Shown: positions 26,600 to 35,260, numbered from the stretch's first letter. The stretch: DNA of 64,000 bases from Prevotella sp. E9-3 (GCF_022024015.1 NZ_CP091786.1:1426001-1490000); one strand, 5' to 3'. The notes: generated by a model from the letters alone, not told the origin. Translations and numbers: made by a program.

Positions 26600-26626
26600 A
26601 AAAAGACCCATCATTGGGCCTCCTTA
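26600..26626 (-). terminator. Terminator of the tRNA-Ser/Glu/Glu operon
   Basis: On the minus strand GGCCCA pairs with TGGGTC (one G-U pair) around a four-base loop and is followed by seven T residues, 14 bp past the last tRNA-Glu. Confidence 0.8.
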
Positions 26627-26639
26627 TTCGTTTGCTTGT

Positions 26640-26710
26640 AGTCGGTAAGGGAATCGAACCCTTATGCCAAGATTGAGAATCTTGTATCCTAACCGTTAGA
26701 TGAACCGACC
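26640..26710 (-). tRNA. tRNA-Glu (anticodon CTC), copy 2
   Basis: The minus strand folds as a cloverleaf: acceptor GGTCGGT/ACCGACT (first pair G-U), anticodon arm CAAGA-TTCTCAA-TCTTG with anticodon CTC, and T arm AAGGG-TTCGATT-CCCTT. CCA is not encoded. Identical to the copy at 26751-26821. Confidence 0.93.
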
Positions 26711-26750
26711 GATTAGATGCTAGAAATTCTTAAAATTGTAAGGGGATTGT

Positions 26751-26821
26751 AGTCGGTAAGGGAATCGAACCCTTATGCCAAGATTGAGAATCTTGTATCC
26801 TAACCGTTAGATGAACCGACC
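26751..26821 (-). tRNA. tRNA-Glu (anticodon CTC), copy 1
   Basis: Identical 71-nt sequence to the tRNA at 26640-26710, separated by 40 bp, in the same transcript downstream of tRNA-Ser. CTC reads GAG codons; the TTC isoacceptor is not in this window. Confidence 0.93.
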
Positions 26822-26829
26822 TTGTTTGC

Positions 26830-26915
26830 GGAAGCTGGGGGATTCGAACCCCCGGTACAGTCACCCGTACGGCAGTTTAGCAAACTACTGGTTTCAGCCA
26901 CTCACCCAAACTTCC
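26830..26915 (-). tRNA. tRNA-Ser (anticodon GCT)
   Basis: An 86-nt class II tRNA on the minus strand: acceptor GGAAGTT/AGCTTCC, anticodon arm with AGTTT-GCT-AAACT, a long variable arm and T arm GGGGG-TTCGAAT-CCCCC. It reads AGC/AGU codons and is the first gene of a three-tRNA operon. Confidence 0.93.
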
Positions 26916-26966
26916 TCGGTTTTGCATTTTGATGCTACCGAAAAGCACTTTCTCTTAAATGCGGTG

Positions 26967-26998
26967 CAAAGGTATATACTTTTCTTGATTCTTGCAAA
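26967..26998 (-). promoter_or_regulatory. Promoter of the tRNA-Ser/Glu/Glu operon
   Basis: Minus-strand -7 box TACCTTTG (CAAAGGTA at 26967-26974) and -33 box TTTG (CAAA at 26995-26998) with 20 bp between them, a textbook Bacteroidetes sigma-A promoter about 50 bp before tRNA-Ser. Confidence 0.8.
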
Positions 26999-27121
26999 TT
27001 TTCCTGCTATCTTTTTTGAGTTTCTTCTAAAAAAAGTAAGAATTATCTCCTAATACCTTATTTATTTATAGATAAGACTCAGAAAAATGAGAGGTAGTTT
27101 GACTGAAGCTAAAATAAATTT

Positions 27122-27169
27122 TGGCCAAAATTCAAATAATAATGGCCAAAATTTTTAAAATAATGGCCA
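27122..27169. repeat. Three TGGCCA palindromes phased at exactly 21 bp
   Basis: TGGCCA occurs at 27122, 27143 and 27164, embedded in AT-rich DNA (AATGGCCAAAATT type). The period equals two helical turns. It lies between the 3' end of the rhamnose mutarotase gene and the tRNA promoter. Confidence 0.6.
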
Positions 27170-27199
27170 TTATTTGTTGAAGGGGAATAATAACAAGTA

Positions 27200-27520
27200 T
27201 TAGTCTAAATGGAAAAGCTCGGGAAGCGGAATGGTAACTGGAGAGTTGTCGGGGTTCACTTCCATGATGTCTGCCATCATGTCCCACCAGCGTTGAGTGA
27301 TGGGATCAACGTTTTCTGTATCTTGTGAATTGCCCTCTTTAGTACATTCTTGATAGGCAAAGAGAATATTTGTGTCTTTATCCCAATAGATACTATAGTT
27401 CTCTACGCCTTGTTCCTTGATCATCTGTTTCAGTTCAGGCCAGATGGCGGCGTGACGTTTTTCGTACTCTTTCTCGAAGCCTGGCTTGAGAAACATTTTG
27501 AATGCAAATCTCTTTCTCAT
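27200..27520 (-). CDS. rhaM: L-rhamnose mutarotase family protein
   Basis: A 106-residue small protein of the RhaM/DUF718 (dimeric alpha-beta barrel) family. Features are the N-terminal MRKRFAFKMFLKPG, the catalytic-type histidine in KRHAAIWPELKQMI near residue 24, NYSIYWDKDTNILFAYQE, and the C-terminal TQRWWDMMADIM with PVTIPLPELFHLD. RhaM interconverts the anomers of L-rhamnose. No rhamnose isomerase or kinase genes are nearby, so here it probably serves a rhamnose or similar deoxysugar pathway encoded elsewhere. It lies 5 bp after the glycosyltransferase gene on the same strand. Confidence 0.87.
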   Translation of the reverse strand: MRKRFAFKMFLKPGFEKEYEKRHAAIWPELKQMIKEQGVENYSIYWDKDTNILFAYQECTKEGNSQDTENVDPITQRWWDMMADIMEVNPDNSPVTIPLPELFHLD

Positions 27521-27525
27521 AAGTG

Positions 27526-28425
27526 TTAGTCGTTTTTTGTTAATGTTAAGTAATATCCTAATCTGTAAAGGTTGAAAATTCTTAAGCTAGGTCTTTTCCC
27601 TGTAAGGTTTCGGCGTTCAATAGGTCCGAATAGACGGTGCCATAATCGGATAAATGATCGGACAATCCCCAGATGAATACCGTCTACGAGAGTTAGCAGG
27701 CGTGAGTAACCACGAAGTTCTGAACGAAATTGATGAAGAGTGTTGATACTCCGGTCTATTTTATCCATATAGGCTTCATTAGTTTCGAAGTCGGTCATTA
27801 GGGTAGGGTTGTCAATATGGGTGATGCTGACTTTTGATTCTCTTAGCATTTTACCGAATATGACATCTTCATAACCACTTTTTCTGAAACGTTCATCAAA
27901 GGGATTGGCTATGATTATTTTTCGCTCTATCAAAAAGTTCGTAGAACGAAAATGTTGATAAGGTCTTAGTTTTCGCTGTTCAGCCGTATGCATAGGCTCG
28001 CAATGCTTCTCGTACAGATAGCGTAAGTTCTGATTGTTGCCATTTCCAATTTTTATGCCTCCATTGATAATTCCCTGAGCATCAGTATTTAGATAGTCGG
28101 TAATGAAGGATTGGCTGGTAATCTGCATATCACAATCAAGGAATAGTAACCAATTGTATTGACTTGCCTGGGCAAGAAAATTGCGAGTAGCAGCACTCCC
28201 TGTGTTTTCCGGCTTCTCGATGAATCGGCAGTTCGTAAAGTCGTTGATTATTCTGTTTTCTTTGATGCTGTCTTTTATAGACGAACAATCATCTGCCACA
28301 AGAATTTCGTAAAGGAAATTGTCGCCGTTACTTTTTAGTTGTTGGCATTGACGAGCAATGGCTTCTACAATCTTGACGCATACAGTATTATATACGGGTA
28401 TTAATATGGAAATTTCATTCTTCAT
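27526..28425 (-). CDS. Family 2 glycosyltransferase
   Basis: A GT-A fold glycosyltransferase of about 299 residues. The nucleotide-sugar region begins ISILIPVYNT, followed by ILVADDCSS near residue 44 and the metal-binding LFLDCDMQ near 95 (DxD-type); SGYEDVIFGKML near 185 resembles the acidic catalytic motif. It likely adds a sugar to a surface polysaccharide. I chose the ATG at 28423-28425 because the protein then begins MKNEISIL in register with relatives; an in-frame ATG six codons upstream would run into the promoter region. It is followed by rhaM, and more glycosyltransferases lie just beyond rpsP. Confidence 0.84.
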   Translation of the reverse strand: MKNEISILIPVYNTVCVKIVEAIARQCQQLKSNGDNFLYEILVADDCSSIKDSIKENRIINDFTNCRFIEKPENTGSAATRNFLAQASQYNWLLFLDCDMQITSQSFITDYLNTDAQGIINGGIKIGNGNNQNLRYLYEKHCEPMHTAEQRKLRPYQHFRSTNFLIERKIIIANPFDERFRKSGYEDVIFGKMLRESKVSITHIDNPTLMTDFETNEAYMDKIDRSINTLHQFRSELRGYSRLLTLVDGIHLGIVRSFIRLWHRLFGPIERRNLTGKRPSLRIFNLYRLGYYLTLTKND

Positions 28426-28447
28426 CGGCACAAAAGTACACAAAAAC

Positions 28448-28478
28448 TTTGAAGTTCACAAATATTTTTGTACCTTTG
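28448..28478 (+). promoter_or_regulatory. Promoter of rpsP
   Basis: -33 box TTTG at 28448-28451 and -7 box TACCTTTG at 28471-28478, spaced 19 bp, followed by a leader of about 60 nt before rpsP. The region is also the upstream flank of the divergent glycosyltransferase gene. Confidence 0.8.
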
Positions 28479-28546
28479 CACCCGCTTTCACGAGTTGATA
28501 GCATGAAATTCAATCAAATTACAAATTAAACACTTACATTTAAAAC

Positions 28547-29089
28547 ATGGCAACAAAAATCAGATTGCAGCGCGGTGGCCGTAAGAGCTATGCTTTCTAC
28601 AGCATCGTAATCGCCGACGCTCGTGCACCACGTGATGGTCGTTTCACTGAGAAGATTGGTTCTTACAATCCTAACACCAATCCCGCCACGGTAGACTTGA
28701 ATTTCGACCGTGCATTGTACTGGTTGGAAGTAGGCGCTCAGCCCACTGACACCGTTCGTAACATCCTGAGCCGCGAAGGCGTTATGCTGATGAAGCATCT
28801 GCGTGGTGGCGTGAAGAAGGGTGCTTTCGATGAGGCTACATGCCAGAAGAAGTTCGATGCATGGAAGGCTGACAAGCAGAAGGGTCTGGAGAAGGTTGCT
28901 GCTGACGAGGCTAAGGCTAAGAATGAAGCAGCCGCTAAAGCTCTCGATGCCGAGAAGAAGGTAAACGAGGCTATTGCTAAGAAGGTGGCCGACAAGAAAG
29001 CTGCCGCTGCTGCTGCCGCCGCTGAGGCTGCTGCAGAAGAAGCTGCTGCTGAGGCTCCCGCTACAGAAGAGGCTCCTGCTGAGGCTTAA
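28547..29089 (+). CDS. rpsP: 30S ribosomal protein S16 with Ala/Glu-rich C-terminal extension
   Basis: The first 80 residues are the S16 fold ([33 protein letters not shown], then [12 protein letters not shown]). The protein is 180 residues, about twice the usual 80-90. The extra part, from about residue 95, is low-complexity: Lys/Ala/Glu heptad-like helix then Ala/Glu/Pro repeats (EEAPAEA). Such tails are typical of Bacteroidetes S16. It is monocistronic, with a strong promoter and terminator, and lies between glycosyltransferase genes rather than with rimM/trmD. Confidence 0.95.
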   Translation: MATKIRLQRGGRKSYAFYSIVIADARAPRDGRFTEKIGSYNPNTNPATVDLNFDRALYWLEVGAQPTDTVRNILSREGVMLMKHLRGGVKKGAFDEATCQKKFDAWKADKQKGLEKVAADEAKAKNEAAAKALDAEKKVNEAIAKKVADKKAAAAAAAAEAAAEEAAAEAPATEEAPAEA

Positions 29090-29117
29090 TTTCGAAAGAA
29101 CACAAGCAGAAAGATTA

Positions 29118-29152
29118 GAGGCTGTACTTTATATGAGTACAGCCTCTTTTTT
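29118..29152 (+). terminator. Intrinsic terminator of rpsP
   Basis: GAGGCTGTACT pairs perfectly with AGTACAGCCTC (11 bp, 7-base loop) and is followed by six T residues. Confidence 0.93.
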
Positions 29153-29210
29153 GTGTTTCTCTCTGCTCATATGAGCATGCTTATTATTTTAGAACAATTT
29201 CATTTCAGGT

Positions 29211-30329
29211 TCACAGATTTTGCAATAACGAGGAATAGAAATCTTCATATTGCTTAGCCACTTTCAGATAGTCGTGATGTCGATGAATGTATTCGATGCT
29301 CTGCTGTTTGAGTATTGGCATTCGTTCTGGATGTAATAGCAGTTGTTCCAGTTCGTAGTAAACACTTTCATAGTTAGGCTGAACGTTGATAATGGGACGT
29401 AGTTCGTTTTCACCAAGTATCTCGTAGTTTTCTGGTTCGCCTCCACCCACGCAGATGATACCTTTCGACATGGCGAGTAATGGATTCATGGAAGGGGTGT
29501 AACTATAAAGTTGATCAAGGATGACGTCAGAAGTGTTCATCAGTTGTTGATACGTGTCAAAGGGAACGCCTTCTACTTTTGTCAGTTCCATCCTGTCAGG
29601 ATATTTTTTCTTAAGGTCTTCGGCGGCTTTGAGCATAATGTCTGTACCCTTGTATTGGCTACGCCCTTTGCTGATGCCGATGAATACCTTAATGGGTAAG
29701 GAAGAATATGCTGATTGGAGCGTCTGGTTATTTGACGGTTGGGATGGTTCGATAGGAAAAGGAATATATTGTGTCTTTTCAGGGAAATTAGGCCTGTAGC
29801 ACACGTCATATTCATACAGACCAGTTACAATGCCGTCGCAGTTGCTGGCTATATATTTGTTTAGTTGCTCCTTGGCAGTTCCCAACCAGTCGCGCTGTTC
29901 TTTCAAGGCTGGCTCGTCTGTACGTATCTGGTCGCCAAAGTTGAAATCACTATAGCGCAAAGGCTTTCGCTCTATACACTCATTCACCCAGTAGTAGTCC
30001 ATTCCAAAAGCCCCAAGTACCATGGCTTTGTTTTGACGCCGAAGAATGCGGTAAATGGACAACAAACGTTCGGCCTTCAGTTCAATAAATATGGGGTTGA
30101 TGAGTTGTACTACGTCGAAATCTTTCCATGTGAGCAGCAACCGGTAAACCTTTAACAATAGTGAGATGCCATTCAGTTTTCCGGGACTTCTTTCAAGGTC
30201 AATGTCGCGTGGGTAGTTCTTCCAGAAATCACCGTTTGAGGCAACGACTACTTGATGACCAAGATTACGAAGCCCTTTGGCTAAGGTGTTGTGGACATTG
30301 CTATATTCACCCAATAGGAGTATTTTCAT
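29211..30329 (-). CDS. GT4-like glycosyltransferase
   Basis: 372 residues with a GT-B architecture. The N-terminal Rossmann half starts MKILLLGEYSNVHNTLAKGLRNLGHQVVVASNGD. The C-terminal half has IKVFIGISKGRSQYKGTDIMLKAAEDL (about 215-240), then SDVILDQLYSYTPSMNPLLAMSKGIICVGGGEPE (about 290-325), which is the donor-binding region with the EX7E-like zone weakly kept. It has no signal peptide. It likely elongates a lipid-linked surface oligosaccharide together with the two family 2 enzymes encoded just upstream on the same strand. Donor and acceptor are unknown. Confidence 0.8.
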   Translation of the reverse strand: MKILLLGEYSNVHNTLAKGLRNLGHQVVVASNGDFWKNYPRDIDLERSPGKLNGISLLLKVYRLLLTWKDFDVVQLINPIFIELKAERLLSIYRILRRQNKAMVLGAFGMDYYWVNECIERKPLRYSDFNFGDQIRTDEPALKEQRDWLGTAKEQLNKYIASNCDGIVTGLYEYDVCYRPNFPEKTQYIPFPIEPSQPSNNQTLQSAYSSLPIKVFIGISKGRSQYKGTDIMLKAAEDLKKKYPDRMELTKVEGVPFDTYQQLMNTSDVILDQLYSYTPSMNPLLAMSKGIICVGGGEPENYEILGENELRPIINVQPNYESVYYELEQLLLHPERMPILKQQSIEYIHRHHDYLKVAKQYEDFYSSLLQNL

Positions 30330-30357
30330 TATTCTGTGTCTATTATAAAAAAGATCT

Positions 30358-31350
30358 TTATCTTTCTTTTTTCATTAGTGGTAGGGTCTTCATCAGTAAG
30401 GAAAGCCCTACTTTGATGTTTGCAAGTCTTCGGAACCAGCTGTATTTCTGTGTGTAGTTACGGTCGGGAAGAGGATAGAGTCCTATTCTGCTTAATTCTT
30501 GAAGACGGTGGTCCAAGTAAGTTCGACGGCCTGTAAGTACAATAATGTTATAGATATAATCCATGGTCAGTTGGTGTACACGCCGCTCCAAGGCTAAACG
30601 ATCATCGGTTGGTAGAGTGTCAGACAGCTTATGTAACTTACTGATTACTGTTTTCATGTCGTTCAGCCGTTTAACAAGTGCTCTGTCGCTACGGTTGTGA
30701 ATCACAGAAGTGGAGCGTTGTCTGTAGAAGTAGGCTTTGGCGGTTGTCTGTATAGCCATATCTGCACGTAACAGTAGTTGGGGGACAAACTCCTCGTCTT
30801 CTCCATAGAAGATACCTTTAGTGAATTGTAGATTCCCAACAATTGTTTTTCGGAATAGGTATGTACATGCAGATCCGTGAATATTCATCCTTCTCAGCAT
30901 GGATTGTCCGCTCATTTCTTGGCTATCCTCATATTGAATCGTTGTTTCTTCAGAACTGTCGAAATCGAACATGATTAAGTCGTAATGGCCATAGCGAGCA
31001 AGGTCTAAAACATGCTCATAGCCAGGACGTACTAAATAGTCATCGCCATCAATAAACTGAATAAACTTTCCGGTGGTCATGCTGAGACCCATGTTGCGGG
31101 CTGTTGATACGCCTCCATTAGATTTTCTTACGTAAGTGATATCGTCGACATAATTGTTCAGCTGATTAATGAAAGCATTAGGAGAACCATCGTCAACAAC
31201 GATGATTTCACGCTCAAAAGGTCGCAATGTAAGAGCCAAAATGCTATCAATGCATTGGCAAATCATCTGTATGGGCAAATCGTAGCATGTGATGATGAAG
31301 CTTACGAGCGGCTGTGTTGTATCTTGTGAAAGAGAGTGTTTAGTTTGCAT
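30358..31350 (-). CDS. Family 2 glycosyltransferase
   Basis: 330 residues; GT-A domain starting LVSFIITCYDLPIQMICQCIDSIL, followed by IIVVDDGSPNAFINQL and the DxD-type FIDGDDYLVRPGYEH near residue 100. GEDEEFVPQLLLRADM near 180 is the acidic catalytic motif. The first 49 bp overlap the end of the preceding glycosyltransferase gene, and there is no good internal start after the overlap, so coupled translation is likely. It belongs to the three-gene minus-strand polysaccharide unit 29211-32225. Confidence 0.84.
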   Translation of the reverse strand: MQTKHSLSQDTTQPLVSFIITCYDLPIQMICQCIDSILALTLRPFEREIIVVDDGSPNAFINQLNNYVDDITYVRKSNGGVSTARNMGLSMTTGKFIQFIDGDDYLVRPGYEHVLDLARYGHYDLIMFDFDSSEETTIQYEDSQEMSGQSMLRRMNIHGSACTYLFRKTIVGNLQFTKGIFYGEDEEFVPQLLLRADMAIQTTAKAYFYRQRSTSVIHNRSDRALVKRLNDMKTVISKLHKLSDTLPTDDRLALERRVHQLTMDYIYNIIVLTGRRTYLDHRLQELSRIGLYPLPDRNYTQKYSWFRRLANIKVGLSLLMKTLPLMKKER

Positions 31351-32225
31351 ATATTCTTTATTCCTATTAGGTCCAAAGCTACAGCTTTAAGTCTGTTCTT
31401 AAAGGATAGGCCTGTGGCAAAGGGGGTGATGATTCTATTCGGTAGGATGGGTGAGTGGCCAGTAAACTCGAATACATCCATTTGTATGTTCAGTGCATTC
31501 ATGTAGAACCGACTGTCATTGAGTATTTCTGGATAAATAGCCATAGCCATGTGGGCATCGAGAAGCATGCTTAGTTCTGTGCCTTTTGCTTTGTTGGTGA
31601 TGCCGTTAGGGTTCATCCAGTAGTGGTATGTGCCTATATCGGTGGTGACAATGCATTTTGCTTGTTGGGCAAGTAGGGGGAGGGTGGCCACGTCCTCAAA
31701 TACTTTTCCGATGGGGAAACAGACATTGGCAAATAATTCTTTCTTGAATAATTTGTTACATGCGTAGGTGTGCTCATAGGCATAGCCTTTCAGCCAATAA
31801 CTGATGATGTCAGAGTATTCTGTATTTTGAAACAACACAGTCCTTTCGTCACTGGATCCGGAATGCCATATATAGGGATATTCAAGTATGTCAATGTCTG
31901 TCCTCCTGCTGAGTAGTTCCATGAGGGGTTGGTAAGTATCAGGTGCAATAAAGTCATCAGAATCTACAAAAGTGAGATAGTCGCCGGTAGCTTTCTTGAT
32001 GCCTGCATTGCGCGCTCCACTCAGACCGCAATTGCTTTGATGTATCACAGTGATGCGAGTATCGGTTATTGCCCATTCATCGCACTTCTTTGGACAGTTG
32101 TCTGGCGATCCATCGTCAACCAGAATAATTTCCATATCAGTATATTGCTGAGCTAATACACTTTCCACACATCGGTCAAGTGTGTGTGCAGTGCGATAGA
32201 CAGGAATGATGATACTCAATTTCAT
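31302..32225 (-). CDS. Family 2 glycosyltransferase
   Basis: 307 residues; begins directly with the GT-A core (MKLSIIIPVYRTAHTLDRCVESVL), then IILVDDGSPDNCPKKCDEWA, GLSGARNAGIKKATGDYLTFVDSDDFIAPDTYQPL (DxD near residue 90) and a FEDVATLPLLAQQA catalytic-type motif near 185. First gene of the minus-strand unit and divergent from the flippase gene. Cytoplasmic; sugar specificity cannot be assigned. Confidence 0.86.
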   Translation of the reverse strand: MKLSIIIPVYRTAHTLDRCVESVLAQQYTDMEIILVDDGSPDNCPKKCDEWAITDTRITVIHQSNCGLSGARNAGIKKATGDYLTFVDSDDFIAPDTYQPLMELLSRRTDIDILEYPYIWHSGSSDERTVLFQNTEYSDIISYWLKGYAYEHTYACNKLFKKELFANVCFPIGKVFEDVATLPLLAQQAKCIVTTDIGTYHYWMNPNGITNKAKGTELSMLLDAHMAMAIYPEILNDSRFYMNALNIQMDVFEFTGHSPILPNRIITPFATGLSFKNRLKAVALDLIGIKNICKLNTLFHKIQHSRS

Positions 32226-32299
32226 GTATGCAAAAATATAAGAAAATAACGGAAAAACAAAATAAAAGTTGCCTTTTTGCGTTAGAAAAAAGTAATATT

Positions 32300-33799
32300 A
32301 TGAAGAAAGATCGTTCAGATAGTTATGATCATGTGCTGAAATATACCAGTATCTTCGGCGGCGTTCAGGGACTAAACCTATTGATAGGCTTGGTGCGCAA
32401 TAAAATTGTGGCTTTGCTCCTTGGACCTGCAGGTATGGGACTGGTGTCGCTTTTCAATACTTCTGTCAATTTTCTTTCTCAGGCTACCAACCTTGGCATT
32501 TCGTTCAGTGCAGTGCGTAATGTGTCTGAATTGTACGATAAAGGGGATGAAGAACAATTGACCCACTATGTGGGGGTTGTGCGTGCATGGACTCTGCTCA
32601 CAGCATTGTTGGGTATGGTGGTCTGTGCCTTGTTAGGCCCTGTTTTGAGTAATTATACGTTTGACTGGGGCGATCATACTCTTCATTTCGTGTTGCTTGC
32701 TCCTGCCGTCGGTTTGATGGCTATTACTGGAGGTGAAACGGCCATCCTGAAGGGGGCAAGGCAATTGAAGGCATTGGCTGTTATTCAATTGTACAATGTA
32801 TTCATTGCCCTGCTTGTAGCTATACCAATTTACTATTTCTTTGGCATGAGCGGTATTGTGCCGGTTATTGTATTGGTCGCTCTAGCAGCCATGGTGCTCA
32901 CAATCCGACACTCTTACCGGTTGTTTCCCTTAACGCTTAGTCGCTTATGGCGGCGCCTTTCTGATGGAAAGGATATGATACGTTTGGGTGTAGCATTTGT
33001 GTTTGCTGGCATACTGGGTAGCGGTGCTGAAATGTTCATCCGTTCTTATTTGAATGTAGAAGGTGGACTTGACGTGGTGGGTTTCTATAATGCAGGCTTC
33101 ATGATTACTGTGACTTATGCCAGTATGGTGTTTACATCGATGGAAACAGATTTTTTTCCTCGTCTTTCAGCCGTTTGTCGTCAGCGAGTCGAGATGCGAA
33201 AAACGGTTAACCGTCAGATTGAGGTGGCAATATTACTTGCATCACCCATGCTTTGCATGTTGATAGTGGGTATGCCTTTTATTATTCCCTTATTGTTTTC
33301 ATCAGAGTTCGAAAGTGTTGTAGAGATGGCTCAAGTGGCTGTGTTCTCTATGTATATAAAGGCAATATCTCTCCCAATAAGCTATTTGACGTTGGCACGT
33401 GGCGATTCATTCGCGTTTTTGCTGTTGGAGGCCGTGTTCGATGTGGTAATGGTGTTTTTTGTGGCCTGGGGCTATCACTATTGGGGACTCTTCGGAACGG
33501 GATTGGCGCTATCGTCGGCTTATCTGGTTGATATCTTACTCGTGTATCTATATGCGTTTTTCCGTTATGGCTACCATGTGTCCTATCCTGTACTACAATA
33601 TGTTGCTATGCAATTACCTTTGGGTATTGCTGCTTATGTGGTGACAAAGGTCGATAATGATTTCGTATATTGGACGCTGAGTGGTATTTTTTGTTTGGTG
33701 AGTCTGTCCATATCTATTTCGATCCTCTATCAGAAGACAGCCCTTTGGGATGCTTTGAAGACTAAGTTAAACAAAAAACTCCGTGGCAATAATGACTAA
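32300..33799 (+). CDS. Wzx-type polysaccharide flippase (MOP superfamily)
   Basis: A protein of about 499 residues with about 12-14 membrane segments, for example IRLGVAFVFAGILGSG, VAILLASPMLCMLIVGMPFIIPLLF and YVAMQLPLGIAAYVV. The N-terminus (HVLKYTSIFGGVQGLNLLIGLVRNKIVALLLGPAGMGLVSL) is typical of O-antigen translocases that flip undecaprenyl-linked oligosaccharides. I prefer the ATG at 32300 (MKKDRSDSYD) to the in-frame ATG at 32228, whose 24 extra residues are polar and unlike the family. It overlaps the next glycosyltransferase gene by 17 bp. No Wzy polymerase is seen nearby. Confidence 0.85.
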   Translation: MKKDRSDSYDHVLKYTSIFGGVQGLNLLIGLVRNKIVALLLGPAGMGLVSLFNTSVNFLSQATNLGISFSAVRNVSELYDKGDEEQLTHYVGVVRAWTLLTALLGMVVCALLGPVLSNYTFDWGDHTLHFVLLAPAVGLMAITGGETAILKGARQLKALAVIQLYNVFIALLVAIPIYYFFGMSGIVPVIVLVALAAMVLTIRHSYRLFPLTLSRLWRRLSDGKDMIRLGVAFVFAGILGSGAEMFIRSYLNVEGGLDVVGFYNAGFMITVTYASMVFTSMETDFFPRLSAVCRQRVEMRKTVNRQIEVAILLASPMLCMLIVGMPFIIPLLFSSEFESVVEMAQVAVFSMYIKAISLPISYLTLARGDSFAFLLLEAVFDVVMVFFVAWGYHYWGLFGTGLALSSAYLVDILLVYLYAFFRYGYHVSYPVLQYVAMQLPLGIAAYVVTKVDNDFVYWTLSGIFCLVSLSISISILYQKTALWDALKTKLNKKLRGNND

Positions 33800-34820
33800 G
33801 GTGACGGTATTAATGGCTGTCTATAATTCCGAAGCTTTTCTAAAGGAAAGTATCGATTCTCTTTTAGGCCAGACAATGAAAGAGATTCAGGTGGTCTGTG
33901 TTGATGATGCTTCGACTGATGGTTCGTTGGCCATCTTGAATGGTTACGCTCAGCGTGATAGTCGTATTGAGGTAATTCATCTGGTTGAAAATAAAGGGCA
34001 GGCTCATGCTCGAAATGTAGGGCTGAAACATGCAAGAGGAGAGTATGTGTGTATGCTGGATGCCGACGATTCTTTTTCACCTGATGCTTTGTCGGAAGCA
34101 GTGAAGGTCATGGAACAAGAGAATACAATTGACTGTGTGTTGTTTGATGTGTCGATGGATTGGCCTCAACGTTCAGAATTGTACTCTATGCCTGTGTTTC
34201 ATTTGCCTGAAGCTAATAATCTGTCGCAAGAAACTAGTGTGGAGAATCCGACGATTAGTGGTGAGGAGGCTTTTCAACTCAGTCTTACCTGGAAAATTCA
34301 TGGACTCTATTTAGTGAAGAATAATATTCATCAGAAGTACCCTTATGATGAAACCTGTCGGTTGTATAGTGACGATAATACTACAAGAATGCATTATCTG
34401 GCATCACGCAGAGTGGGGCATTGTAAAGGGATATACCATTATAGGCAGCATGGTGAATCTATGACTCACAAAGTGTCGGTTCGTAAATTTGACTATTTGC
34501 GTGCCAACGAGTCAATGAAACAAACAATGACGGATGTGGGCGTATCGTTGGAAATGATGAAACTCTATGAGAACCATCGCTGGCTGAATCTGATAGGTGT
34601 ATATATGTTTTACTACGTCCATGGTAAAGAACTGGAAAAAGATGAACGGCAGTATGGCTTGAAAGAACTATTTAGGACGTGGCAGATTATTGACCGATCT
34701 CTGCTTTCGATGGAGACGATTAATAAATTCGGTTATAGACCAATGCGCTATTGGTGGGCATTTCGAGTTCAGGAATGGCTCTATTTCACTCTCCGTGGCT
34801 TGTTGGGAAAGAATTATTGA
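33783..34820 (+). CDS. Family 2 glycosyltransferase
   Basis: 345 residues. GT-A core: KVTVLMAVYNSEAFLKESIDSLLGQTMKEIQVVCVDDASTDGSL, GQAHARNVGLKHARGEYVCMLDADDSFSPDAL (DxD near residue 98). The body has a YSDDNTTRMHYLASRRVGHC segment that may be the acidic base region, and RQHGESMTHKVS afterwards. It overlaps the flippase gene by 17 bp, so the two are coupled. An ATG at 33792 (MTKVTVL) is an equally good start. Confidence 0.84.
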   Translation: MAIMTKVTVLMAVYNSEAFLKESIDSLLGQTMKEIQVVCVDDASTDGSLAILNGYAQRDSRIEVIHLVENKGQAHARNVGLKHARGEYVCMLDADDSFSPDALSEAVKVMEQENTIDCVLFDVSMDWPQRSELYSMPVFHLPEANNLSQETSVENPTISGEEAFQLSLTWKIHGLYLVKNNIHQKYPYDETCRLYSDDNTTRMHYLASRRVGHCKGIYHYRQHGESMTHKVSVRKFDYLRANESMKQTMTDVGVSLEMMKLYENHRWLNLIGVYMFYYVHGKELEKDERQYGLKELFRTWQIIDRSLLSMETINKFGYRPMRYWWAFRVQEWLYFTLRGLLGKNY

Positions 34821-34891
34821 TAAGGAATTATTAGTCGTTGGGTTGTTTTTGTAGATCCTTTTATTTGAAAACAGGTAGGTATATAAAAAAC

Positions 34892-34923
34892 GAATGCCGC
34901 CAAACTTTTGTTTGACGGTATTC
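34892..34923. terminator. Bidirectional terminator between convergent genes
   Basis: GAATGCCGCCAAAC pairs with GTTTGACGGTATTC (14 bp with two G-U/mismatch positions, four-base loop). On the minus strand it is followed by a strong T-tract; on the plus strand by ATTTTA. Confidence 0.85.
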
Positions 34924-34948
34924 ATTTTACCATTAAGTCCGTTAGATA

Positions 34949-35209
34949 TTACTCAGCGGTCTCCTCAACAGCAGTTGTGTCGGCCTCGGCAGCAGCAGCA
35001 GCCAGAGAGTCAGCAACAGCCTGGAACTTAGCAGCGATAGAGTCAGCCTCAAGACCGGTGGTGTCACCAACGAGAGCCCAAACAGCAGCTGAATCGATAA
35101 CGTTCTCAGCAACTTCTTCTACCTCAGGTACTTCAGCCTCAGCAGCCTTCTTCTCACCGCAAGCTACAAACAGAGCAGCTGCAACGAACATAAATGCAAT
35201 CTTTTTCAT
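34949..35209 (-). CDS. Small Ala/Glu-rich lipoprotein
   Basis: 86 residues from the ATG at 35207-35209: MKKIAFMFVAAALFVACGEKK, a lipobox ending at cysteine 17. The mature part is acidic and alanine-rich (AEAEVPEVEEVAENVIDSAAVWALVG, then a helix ending AEADTTAVEETAE) and predicted helical. No family is recognised; it may be a short envelope structural lipoprotein. A longer reading frame extends upstream but the extra residues are not signal-like and cover the promoter. A CAAAGGTA box at 35261-35268 (TACCTTTG on the minus strand) supports the shorter start. Confidence 0.75.
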   Translation of the reverse strand: MKKIAFMFVAAALFVACGEKKAAEAEVPEVEEVAENVIDSAAVWALVGDTTGLEADSIAAKFQAVADSLAAAAAEADTTAVEETAE

Positions 35210-35260
35210 TTCTTTGCTTTTTAAAATCTGTAAAACAATCATTTGTTGATTAAAACGCTG

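Noticed and set aside
26640..26821. tRNA-Glu pair as an integration site with an att duplication
   Set aside because: Both copies are complete and identical with terminator and promoter intact, and there is no integrase or foreign DNA beside them; simple tandem duplication is enough.
32228..32299. Longer N-terminus for the flippase
   Set aside because: The 24 extra residues are polar and unlike flippase N-termini, and the region is the likely promoter between divergent genes.
29211..34820. Complete capsule/O-antigen locus
   Set aside because: Only glycosyltransferases and a flippase are present; no polymerase, chain-length regulator, initiating transferase or sugar-nucleotide genes were found, so it is at most part of such a locus.
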